DNA of 37,801 nt from an uncultured Massilia sp. (GTDB taxonomy: Bacteria > Pseudomonadota > Gammaproteobacteria > Burkholderiales > Burkholderiaceae_D). The notes under the pieces are model-generated. The model ran no database searches, had not been told where the DNA came from, and saw only the letters and a program-made list of their open reading frames with translations. The stretch is taken from positions 1 through 37,801 of the forward strand of contig CAJYXO010000258.1 of the NCBI GenBank assembly GCA_913778765.1, written 5' to 3'. Positions 1 to 7,035 of the stretch are shown here, one piece after another. Numbering within the stretch: the first letter of the stretch is position 1; each line of letters opens with the position of its first letter. A program made the position numbers and the translations under genes.

Positions 1-1927
1 TGACCCGCGAGACGTCCAGCAGGTCGTCGACCAGGTGGCGCATGTGGGCGACCTGGCGCGCGACGATCTCGCTGATCTGCTTCACGCGCGGCTCGCCCGC
101 ATAGGCGATGCGCAGCATGTCGGCGGCACTGCCGATCGGCGCCAGCGGGTTGCGCAGCTCGTGCGCCAGCATCGCCAGGAACTCGTCCTTGCGGCGGTCG
201 GCCAGCTGCAGCGCTTCCTCGGCGTGCTTGCGCTCGGTGATGTCGATGGCGATGGCATGCACCACGGTCCTGCGGCCGTCCGGGCCCAGGCCGAGGCGGC
301 CGCGGATGTCGATCCAGATCCAGCGGCCGTCGTCGGCACGGCGGATGCGCAAGGTGGCGTGGTAGGCGCCGCCGGCGCCGTCCTGGCTGATGGCCTGGGC
401 GACGGTCTCCCGCAGCGCCGCGCTGTCGTCGGGGTGGACCAGCTCCCACAGCTCGGCGACGTTGTTCCACTGCTTGCCGAACACGCTGTGCAGGTTGGCC
501 GAAAAGCTGACCGTGCCCTGCACCGGATCGCGCTCCCACACCGCCATGCGCGCCGCCACCAGGCCTTGCTGGAGGCGCTCCTCGCTGTAGCGCACCGCGC
601 GCTCGGCCTCCTCCAACTGGCTGACGTCGGTGCAGGTGCCGAACCACTGGATGATGCGGCCGCCGGCGTCGCGCAGCGGCGCGATCGAGCAGAAGAAGCT
701 GCGGTACTGCCCGCTCGCATCGCGCAGCGGGAAGGTCATCTGGTCGGGCAGGCCGCTGACCACGGCCTGCTGCCAGCGCCGCATCACCTCGGGCAGGCTG
801 GCCGGGTCGTGCAGCTTCTTCCAGTCCTCCACCGAGACTTCGCCCGGCGCCGCGCCGGCGAATTCGTACCAGCGGTCGTTGAACCAGACGATGTTGCCTT
901 CCGGGTCGGCCATCCACACCATCTGCGGAATATTATTCGAGAGCTGGAGGAAGCGGCGCCGTTCCGCCTCCAGGTGGACGTGCTGTTCGTACAGCCGGTC
1001 GAGCATGCGGTTGATGGCGCCGGCCAGGCTGACCACTTCGCGGCTGCCGGCCAGCGGCGCGCGGCGCTCGCTGATGCCGGCATTGCCCAGGCTGGCGGAA
1101 AAGGCTTCCAGGCCGCGCAGTTCGCGCGTCAGGTTCAGCGCCAGGCGCTGCGCCAGCAGGAACACCAGCAGCGCAAGCAGCGCCGTGGCGGCTGCGATCG
1201 GCAGGTATTGCGGCGCCGTCGTGCCGAGCGGCGCGGACAGCCGGCGTTCGTCCTCGCGCAGCACCAGGCCCAGGCGGGCCAGGCTGGGCGGCAGCGGCAC
1301 GCGCGCGCCGATCTCGTGCGCCTGCGCCGGCTGCGTGCCGGCCGGGCCGAGCACGGCCCAGGGCGCCGGCTTCAGGTCGGCCAGCCGGATCTTGTACATC
1401 AGCGCCCCTTCGGGCGTGCGGGTGCGCGAGTAGCGCAGCAGATAGACGCCGAGCAGTTGGCCGTCCTGCAGCGTGGCGCCTTCCACGCCGCTGGCGAGCC
1501 GCGTGCGCAGCCAGGCCAGCTCGCGTTCGCCGAAGGCGGCGCCGTTGTCGGCGATCGCCGCGCCCTCGAAGTCGGTGAACAGCACCTGCACCGGAATGCC
1601 GTTCATCTGGCGCAAGCCGTGCAGGAAAGGCGCCAGGTAGGTTTCCTTGCCGGCGCTGTCGACCAGGGCATTCGCCAGGATCGGGCTGGCCGCGACTTCC
1701 GCCAGGCGGCCCGTCAGCGCCTCGAGGTTGCGGCCGACGGTGGTGGCGTGGAAGCTCACCTCGCGCTGCTGCAGCAGGTCGTTGGCGCGTTCGCGCTGGC
1801 GGTCTATCAGCCAGAACGAGACGATCGAGATCAGCAGCATGGCGGCCGCGGTCAGGATCGCGGCGGCGATCGCGAAGCGACGCGACAGGCCGGTGTGCGC
1901 GGTGGCGGAAGGAGAAGCGGGCGCCAT
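1..1927 (-). CDS. Membrane PAS-PAS sensor histidine kinase (partial, C-terminus outside window)
   Basis: I translated this frame from the ATG at 1927-1925; it stays open for 642 codons to the window edge, so the C-terminus with the ATPase domain is missing. Seen: a TM helix near residues 16-40, an extracytoplasmic region of about 200 residues, a second TM near 237-260, a HAMP-like stretch, two PAS domains (about 325-440, with MVWMADPEGNIVWFNDRW, and about 450-570), then a HisKA H-box HELRNPLAPIG with the phospho-accepting His at residue 589. Known: such kinases autophosphorylate and pass the phosphate to a response regulator, which must lie outside the window. The start is 2 bp after the stop of the upstream binding-protein gene, so the two are probably co-transcribed and translationally coupled. 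The periplasmic domain may read the state of that protein (inference). A hybrid kinase with a receiver domain cannot be excluded. Confidence 0.92.
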   Translation of the reverse strand, partial: MAPASPSATAHTGLSRRFAIAAAILTAAAMLLISIVSFWLIDRQRERANDLLQQREVSFHATTVGRNLEALTGRLAEVAASPILANALVDSAGKETYLAPFLHGLRQMNGIPVQVLFTDFEGAAIADNGAAFGERELAWLRTRLASGVEGATLQDGQLLGVYLLRYSRTRTPEGALMYKIRLADLKPAPWAVLGPAGTQPAQAHEIGARVPLPPSLARLGLVLREDERRLSAPLGTTAPQYLPIAAATALLALLVFLLAQRLALNLTRELRGLEAFSASLGNAGISERRAPLAGSREVVSLAGAINRMLDRLYEQHVHLEAERRRFLQLSNNIPQMVWMADPEGNIVWFNDRWYEFAGAAPGEVSVEDWKKLHDPASLPEVMRRWQQAVVSGLPDQMTFPLRDASGQYRSFFCSIAPLRDAGGRIIQWFGTCTDVSQLEEAERAVRYSEERLQQGLVAARMAVWERDPVQGTVSFSANLHSVFGKQWNNVAELWELVHPDDSAALRETVAQAISQDGAGGAYHATLRIRRADDGRWIWIDIRGRLGLGPDGRRTVVHAIAIDITERKHAEEALQLADRRKDEFLAMLAHELRNPLAPIGSAADMLRIAYAGEPRVKQISEIVARQVAHMRHLVDDLLDVSRV

Positions 1928-1929
1928 CC

Positions 1930-3135
1930 TCACTCCGGCGCCGGCACCAGCGCGCCGTCGGCGCGGTAGCGCGCCATCAGCAGCTCGCCAGGACCCAGCG
2001 CCTCGTGGCGGGCCGGGGTGAACGGCGGCGCATAGCGCTTGATCAGGCCCTGCCAGGCGGGCAGCTTCTCCAACGCGTCGCGGACCTGGCGGCGGTCGGT
2101 GCTGCCGGCGCGCTCGATGGCCTGCGCCAGGATGTGGGTCAGGTCATAGGCGTGGGCCACGCCCACCGGGCCGTCGATGTCTTCGATGCGCCTGACCTTC
2201 GAGACTTTCGCGGCGCTGGCCAGGAAGCGTCGCACCCGCGCCGGGTCGGCCTGCCAGAAGCTGAAGGTCTGGATCACGGAAAAGTCGACCTGCTGCAGCG
2301 CAGGCCCGGCCTGCTTGACGAATTCGCCGCCGGTCACGCCCCAGTGGCTGAGGATCGGCAGCCGCTCGGCCCTGGGCAGCGCCGCTACCTCGCGCACCAG
2401 CACCGCGGCTTCGTCGTCGTTCGCGACCAGCACGATGGCCTGGGCGCCGGCCGCGCGCAGCTGGCGGTATTTGGCGATCAGCGAGGTGTCGCGCCAGTTG
2501 TACCAGGAGGTGCCGACGATCCGCATGCCGGAACCGAGGGTCACCGCCTGTTCCGCCGCCTCGGCGTTGCTGCGGCCCCAGGAGGTGTTGGTCAGCAGCA
2601 GGCCGACCCGGTCGAGATGGCGTCGGTGCGCCGACTGCAGCAGCCGCGGCATCGCCAGCGAATCGCGCAGCGACAGGCGATAGACGTAGTTCGGCCGCAT
2701 GCCGTTGTCGACGATGGCGTCGGCCGACGACCATGGCGCCATGAACAGGGTGCGGGTCGACTTCAGGACCGGCAGCTCCTCGATGACGACGGGGCTGAAG
2801 CGCCCGCCGAACACGGCCACCAGTCCGGGCGTGCGCGCGAATTCCTGGATGTTGCGGATGCCGCGCGCCGGAATCGAGCGGTGATCCTTCGTCACCAGCG
2901 CGAGCGGCCGCCCGCCCAGCACGCCGCCAGCGGCATTGATTTCAGCGATGGCGGTGCGCATGCCCAGTTCGACCGCCTGCGCCGAGGTGCTGTTGTCCAG
3001 CCCGAATTCGCCGTCGAGTCCGAGCAGGACGGGCTGGGGCGCGGCTGCCCGCGCCAGTCCGCCGAGCAGGAGCAGGCAGGCGCCTGCGGCACGCAGGCGG
3101 TGGAGTAAACGGTGCTGCGGGGCTGGCGGACTCAC
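1930..3135 (-). CDS. Orphan branched-chain-amino-acid-type ABC substrate-binding protein
   Basis: A 401-residue protein starting with GTG at 3135; an in-frame TAG 15 bp upstream (3150-3148) rules out an earlier start. The N-terminus has a basic stretch and a hydrophobic core (ACLLLLGGLARAAA), fitting a Sec signal peptide. The mature part reads as a type I periplasmic binding protein of the Peripla_BP_6/LivK class: GLDGEFGLDNSTSAQAVELG, EINAAGGVLGGRPLAL, AVFGGRFSPVV and SHWGVTGGEFVKQAG are typical segments. No permease or ATPase genes lie beside it; the next gene in the operon is a sensor kinase. It therefore more likely presents a ligand to that kinase than feeds a transporter (inference from context). 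The ligand cannot be read from sequence. No clear Shine-Dalgarno site precedes the GTG. Confidence 0.9.
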   Translation of the reverse strand: MSPPAPQHRLLHRLRAAGACLLLLGGLARAAAPQPVLLGLDGEFGLDNSTSAQAVELGMRTAIAEINAAGGVLGGRPLALVTKDHRSIPARGIRNIQEFARTPGLVAVFGGRFSPVVIEELPVLKSTRTLFMAPWSSADAIVDNGMRPNYVYRLSLRDSLAMPRLLQSAHRRHLDRVGLLLTNTSWGRSNAEAAEQAVTLGSGMRIVGTSWYNWRDTSLIAKYRQLRAAGAQAIVLVANDDEAAVLVREVAALPRAERLPILSHWGVTGGEFVKQAGPALQQVDFSVIQTFSFWQADPARVRRFLASAAKVSKVRRIEDIDGPVGVAHAYDLTHILAQAIERAGSTDRRQVRDALEKLPAWQGLIKRYAPPFTPARHEALGPGELLMARYRADGALVPAPE

Positions 3136-3235
3136 TGGCTGAAATCGCTATGAAGATAATCACGCATTGTAACTTTTTTGTGGCATGCACACGGTTTATT
3201 GACAATAAGAAATATCCCAGCAGAGGGAGAAAAAG

Positions 3236-3924
3236 TATTGCCTCAGCTTCCTCACCGCGCTGCTGAGCGGCGTGGCCATCGTCGTCGGCGTGACCGGCCT
3301 GGCCAAGCTCGGCGCCACCAACGCCTCGCTGCAGACCGTCCACAACGAACGCCTGGTGGCGCTGGCCGATCTCAGCCGCGTGCCGACCCTGATGCAGCAG
3401 AACCAGAGCACGCTGCTGCGCGCGGCGCTGGAGGGCGGCGACAGCAGCGCCGCGGTCACGGACGTCGAAGGCCGCATCCAGCAGATTTCCAGCCTTCATC
3501 GACAGCAGCACCCAGTTCGTCGAACTGGGACTGAAGCCGACCATCGCGGCCCTGCGCGCCGGCCCAAAAGAACATGCAGACCCTGATCCAGCTGCAGATC
3601 GACGTCGCCAAAAGGGAATACGCCGCGGCGCTGACCCGCTACGAACATGCGCGCATCGCGACGGGCAACCAGGACCTGTCGAGCCGCACCGAGCAGCAGG
3701 CCAGCTCGCTCGAAGAAACCGCCGCCTCGATGGAAGAACTGACCTCGACGGTCAAGCAGAATGCCGACAACGCGCGTCAGGCCAACCTGCTGGCGCAAGC
3801 CGCGTCGAGCGTCGCCGACGGCAGCCGCCTGGTCGAACAGGCCGGCGCAACCATGCGCGACGTCGTGGGCAGCGTGTTCAGGCCCGGGCAAGGGACGTCG
3901 CGGCTGCCGGCACTGATCGCCTGA
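3236..3924 (+). pseudogene. Decayed methyl-accepting chemotaxis protein
   Basis: Three frames must be joined to recover a chemotaxis receptor. From about 3239 the frame encodes a TM helix (FLTALLSGVAIVVGVTGLA) and the start of a four-helix ligand-binding domain (LVALADLSRVPTLMQQNQST). Near 3488 the reading moves to another frame ([20 protein letters not shown]), then near 3574 to a third ([20 protein letters not shown]). The second TM helix and HAMP domain are absent, and the sequence goes straight to the methylation-region signature [25 protein letters not shown]. It ends at 3924 after about 45 more residues, so the conserved hairpin tip that contacts CheA and CheW is also missing. No convincing start codon is in frame with the first segment. 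A purine-rich GAGGGAG at 3223-3229 may be the old ribosome binding site. It should not produce a working receptor. Confidence 0.85.
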
Positions 3925-3930
3925 ATGACT

Positions 3931-4026
3931 TCGCGCGCAGGCGGGAATCCAGGTTCGTCGCGCACCGGTTGGCGTATGCTACGGGCCAGGCACGCAAACT
4001 TGGGTTCCCGCCTCCGCGGGAACGAC
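3931..4026. repeat. REP-like inverted repeat (REPIN candidate)
   Basis: The segment begins with cgcaggcgggaatccaggtt and ends with acttgggttcccgcctccgcgggaacg. The two ends are inverted copies of a core GGCGGGAAYCCA, and the right end is itself a small palindrome (cccgcctccgcggg). This paired arrangement about 90 bp apart is the layout of REP doublets in many proteobacteria. It sits between the stop of the decayed chemoreceptor and the small membrane protein gene. Whether it is repeated elsewhere in the genome cannot be seen from this window. Confidence 0.6.
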
Positions 4027-4051
4027 GTTCTGGTGCCGCGTTCGCGTGCAT

Positions 4052-4252
4052 ATGCAAAAACGCCTCATCCTCCTCGGCCTCATCCTGCTCGCCGCCGGCC
4101 TGGCCTGGCCCTGGCTGCGCCGCCTGGCGCTGGGCCGCCTGCCCGGCGACATCCATATCGTTCGCGAAGGTTTCTCCTTCAACTTCCCCATCGTCACCTG
4201 CCTCGTCATCTCGGTGGTCGTCTCGCTCATCCTCTGGCTGTTCCGCCGCTGA
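4052..4252 (+). CDS. Small DUF2905 membrane protein
   Basis: A 66-residue protein with two hydrophobic segments (about residues 4-20 and 45-60) separated by the family-typical stretch LALGRLPGDIHIVREGFSFNFPIVT and ending in LILWLFRR. This pattern identifies the DUF2905 family, whose function is unknown. I chose the ATG at 4052; a GTG two codons earlier is possible but no Shine-Dalgarno site favours either. The gene starts only about 25 bp after the REP-like repeat, so its promoter must overlap or precede that repeat. Confidence 0.85.
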   Translation: MQKRLILLGLILLAAGLAWPWLRRLALGRLPGDIHIVREGFSFNFPIVTCLVISVVVSLILWLFRR

Positions 4253-4264
4253 ATCCTGCTGGCG

Positions 4265-4294
4265 CACGCGCGTGTCAAAAAAATGACGCGCGTG
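4265..4294. promoter_or_regulatory. Inverted repeat upstream of the TonB receptor operon
   Basis: CACGCGCG and CGCGCGTG arms, each followed inward by TCA/TGA, enclose an A-rich loop, giving about 11 paired bases with a 2-base bulge. It lies about 100 bp before the receptor start and just before a TTGACA hexamer (4311-4316) that could be a -35 box; no good -10 at normal spacing is seen. It could be an operator for the GlcNAc operon, or a terminator: minus-strand reading gives a T-rich loop but no trailing T-run, so termination is the weaker reading. Confidence 0.4.
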
Positions 4295-4391
4295 TTCGCG
4301 ATAGCAAGATTTGACAAACATGGCCAGGAAATCAACGACACAATGCGCCCCATACGAAGAAGAGGTTGATCCACAATTTATGGGAGATGAC

Positions 4392-7031
4392 ATGAACGAG
4401 GCTAAGGCAGGCAAGGCGGTCGCGCGCACCGCGATCGCAAGCGCGGTATCGGTACTGGTGATGGGCATGGCGCAGGCGCAGGAGGCGCCGGTGATTGAGG
4501 CGCAGACGGTGATCGTGACCGGCGTGCGCGCCGCGCTCGAGCAGTCGCTGCGCCAGAAGCGCAACGCCGATTCGGTGGTCGAAGTGGTGACCGCCGAGGA
4601 CATCGGCAAGATGCCCGACAAGAACGTGGCCGATGCGATCCAGCGCCTGCCGGGCGTGAACACGCAGTCGTCGGCGGGCGGCGAGGGCGGCTTCGGCGAG
4701 AACGACCGCGTCAGCCTGCGCGGCACCAGCCCCAGCCTGCAGCAGACCCTGTTCAACGGCCACGCGATCAGCACCGGCGACTGGTTCGTGCTGAACCAGA
4801 TCGGCGGCAACGTCGGCCGTTCCAGCAGCTTCTCGCTGCTGCCGTCGGAGCTGGTCGGCTCGATCGTCGTGCAGAAGAGCGCCACCGCCGACCTGGTCGA
4901 AGGCGGCGTCTCCGGCGCGATCAACGTGATCACCCGCCGTCCGCTCGACTTCAGGCAGCCGCTCACCGTCGAAGCCTCGGTGCAGGCCAACTACAACGAC
5001 CTGTCGAAGAAGACCGAGCCGCAACTGTCGGCGCTGGTGAGCTGGAAGAACGCGCAGAACAACTTCGGCGTGCTGCTGCAAGGCTTCAGCGAGAAGCAGA
5101 GCGTGCGCCGCGACGGCCAGGAAGTGCTGGGCTACACGCCGATCAGCGCGACCAGCGCCGCCGCCATCGCCAATCCCTCGCTGGCCGGCGTGGCCGTGCC
5201 GACCTTCATCGGCGCCGCGCTGTTCGAACAGAAGAAGAAGCGCGAAGGCGGCGCCTTCGACATCGAAGCGAAACCCTCGCGCGACGTCGGCATCGACCTG
5301 AACGGCTTCTATTCGAAACTCCAGGCGCCGCACCAGAACACCAACTGGCTGGCGGCGCCGGCCAACTCGATCAACAGCAGCGGCCTGATTCCGCAAAACC
5401 CGGTGATCCGCAACGGCACGCTGGTCGGCGCCGGCTTCGTCAGCAATTCCGGTGAGGTCGACAACATCTACCGCCCGAACGCCGGCGGCGAGTCCTGGTA
5501 CCTCGACCTGAACGGGCGCTTGCGCGCCACCGAAGACCTGAGCTTCACGGGCCGCGTCGGCAAGACCCACGGCGTCGGCTACGACCGCGACGACGTCTAT
5601 TACCAGAACAACGTCGACGGCGGCATGGTGTACGCCCTGAACGGCCTGACCCCGGCCACCGTCAGCTACCCCGGCGGGAACACCGCGAAGCCCGGCTCCA
5701 CGGCCTGGGCCGGCGGCGGCGAGGCGCAGTCGGTGGACCAGGAAAAGTACGGCCAGATCGACGGCGAATTCCGCGTCCGCGACAATCACTGGATGAGCGC
5801 GATCCGCTTCGGCGCCCGCTTCACGGACCACAAGCGCACCGCCGAGCACCCGCTCGAAACCCGTCCGGGTCCGAACGGCTTCAGCAACCCGGGGCCGGTG
5901 TGGAACGGCACGATGTATCCGGGCGACTTCGGCAACGACCTGGGCGGCAGCGTCTTCAACGGCTACTTCAAGTACGACGGTTCGGCCCTCGGCGCCTGGG
6001 GCGCGGTGCCGGGCAACCGCCTGCTCGACTACACGCTGCGCCACAACTGGCTGGACGAATTCAAGGTCGGCGAGAAGACCGCGGCCCTGTACGGCATGGC
6101 GGAATTCGGCGGCGACGGCTGGAGCGGCAACGCCGGCCTGCGCGCGGTCCAGACCCGCCAGACCACGGTCGTGAACCTGCCGGGCGGCGCGAATCCGATC
6201 ACCGGTTCGGCCTTCGGTCCCTACACCCCGACCACCTTCGAGCGTACCTACCGCGACTACCTGCCGAGCGTGAACCTGAAGTTCGACGTGCGCCCCGACC
6301 TGGTGGTGCGCGGCGCGATCGCCAAGACCGTCGCGCGTCCGGACTACAGCGCGCTGGGCGGCTCGGTCTCGCTGAACGACGACGCCCTGTCCGGCAGCGG
6401 CGGCAACGTCAACCTGGACCCGGTGCGTTCGACCAACTACGACCTCTCGGCCGAATGGTATTTCGCGCCCAAGGCGATGCTGTCGGCCGGCCTGTTCTAC
6501 ATGGACTTCGGCTCCATCGTGGCCCAGGGCACCAGCACCGGCAGCTATTACAACAACAAGCGCGGCGTGTTTACCGACTACCAGATCACGTCGCCGTACA
6601 ACACCGGCGCCAAGAACAAGGGCGTGGAACTGAGCTGGCAGCAGCCGCTGATGAACAACTTCGGCTTCCTGGCCAACTACACCTACGCCGACGGCGAACT
6701 GGATGACGGCGGCGAGATGCTGAACTCCTCGAAGAACACGTACAACCTGACCGGCTTCTACGAGAACGAACGCTTCAGCGCGCGCCTGGCCTACAGCTAC
6801 CGCTCGGCGTACAAGGCCGGCGTGGACCGCGGCGCCAGCCAGCACGTCGACAGCATGCCTTCGCTGGCGGCTTCGGTGAACGTCAAGCTGACCGAGCACC
6901 TGACGCTGACCTTCGACGCGCTGAATCTCACCAACGAGACGATCAAGATGTACGCGGAGAACAAGGACCGCCCGCGCGCCTTCTACTCGAACGGCCGCAC
7001 CTTCTACCTCGGCCTGCGCGGCAAGCTGTAA
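4392..7031 (+). CDS. TonB-dependent receptor, Xanthomonas/Caulobacter type, for amino-sugar oligosaccharides
   Basis: An outer-membrane receptor of 879 residues. The ATG at 4392 is preceded by GGGAG (4382-4386) at 5-base spacing; the frame is open further upstream but has no such site. A signal peptide is visible (TAIASAVSVLVMGMAQAQ). Then come the TonB-box-like ETQTVIVTG-type segment (EAQTVIVTGVRAALEQS), the plug motifs VVEVVTAEDIGKMPDKNVADAIQRLPGV and RVSLRGTSPSLQQTLFNG, a long beta-barrel, and a terminal FYLGLRGKL ending in a hydrophobic residue as expected for BAM substrates. Family knowledge: this TonB-Xanth-Caul class usually imports carbohydrates. A GH20 hexosaminidase follows after 4 bp, so chitin- or glycan-derived GlcNAc oligomers are the likely substrate (inference from neighbours). 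Confidence 0.92.
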   Translation: MNEAKAGKAVARTAIASAVSVLVMGMAQAQEAPVIEAQTVIVTGVRAALEQSLRQKRNADSVVEVVTAEDIGKMPDKNVADAIQRLPGVNTQSSAGGEGGFGENDRVSLRGTSPSLQQTLFNGHAISTGDWFVLNQIGGNVGRSSSFSLLPSELVGSIVVQKSATADLVEGGVSGAINVITRRPLDFRQPLTVEASVQANYNDLSKKTEPQLSALVSWKNAQNNFGVLLQGFSEKQSVRRDGQEVLGYTPISATSAAAIANPSLAGVAVPTFIGAALFEQKKKREGGAFDIEAKPSRDVGIDLNGFYSKLQAPHQNTNWLAAPANSINSSGLIPQNPVIRNGTLVGAGFVSNSGEVDNIYRPNAGGESWYLDLNGRLRATEDLSFTGRVGKTHGVGYDRDDVYYQNNVDGGMVYALNGLTPATVSYPGGNTAKPGSTAWAGGGEAQSVDQEKYGQIDGEFRVRDNHWMSAIRFGARFTDHKRTAEHPLETRPGPNGFSNPGPVWNGTMYPGDFGNDLGGSVFNGYFKYDGSALGAWGAVPGNRLLDYTLRHNWLDEFKVGEKTAALYGMAEFGGDGWSGNAGLRAVQTRQTTVVNLPGGANPITGSAFGPYTPTTFERTYRDYLPSVNLKFDVRPDLVVRGAIAKTVARPDYSALGGSVSLNDDALSGSGGNVNLDPVRSTNYDLSAEWYFAPKAMLSAGLFYMDFGSIVAQGTSTGSYYNNKRGVFTDYQITSPYNTGAKNKGVELSWQQPLMNNFGFLANYTYADGELDDGGEMLNSSKNTYNLTGFYENERFSARLAYSYRSAYKAGVDRGASQHVDSMPSLAASVNVKLTEHLTLTFDALNLTNETIKMYAENKDRPRAFYSNGRTFYLGLRGKL

Positions 7032-7035
7032 TTCC

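Noticed and set aside
35..1969. Plus-strand open frame of 644 codons opposite the histidine kinase
   Set aside because: The minus strand translates to PAS and HisKA domains with conserved residues. The plus frame is Ala/Arg/Gln/His-rich shadow.
3197..3222. TTGACA at 3199-3204 as promoter of the chemoreceptor remnant
   Set aside because: No acceptable -10 hexamer at 16-18 bp, and the gene is broken.
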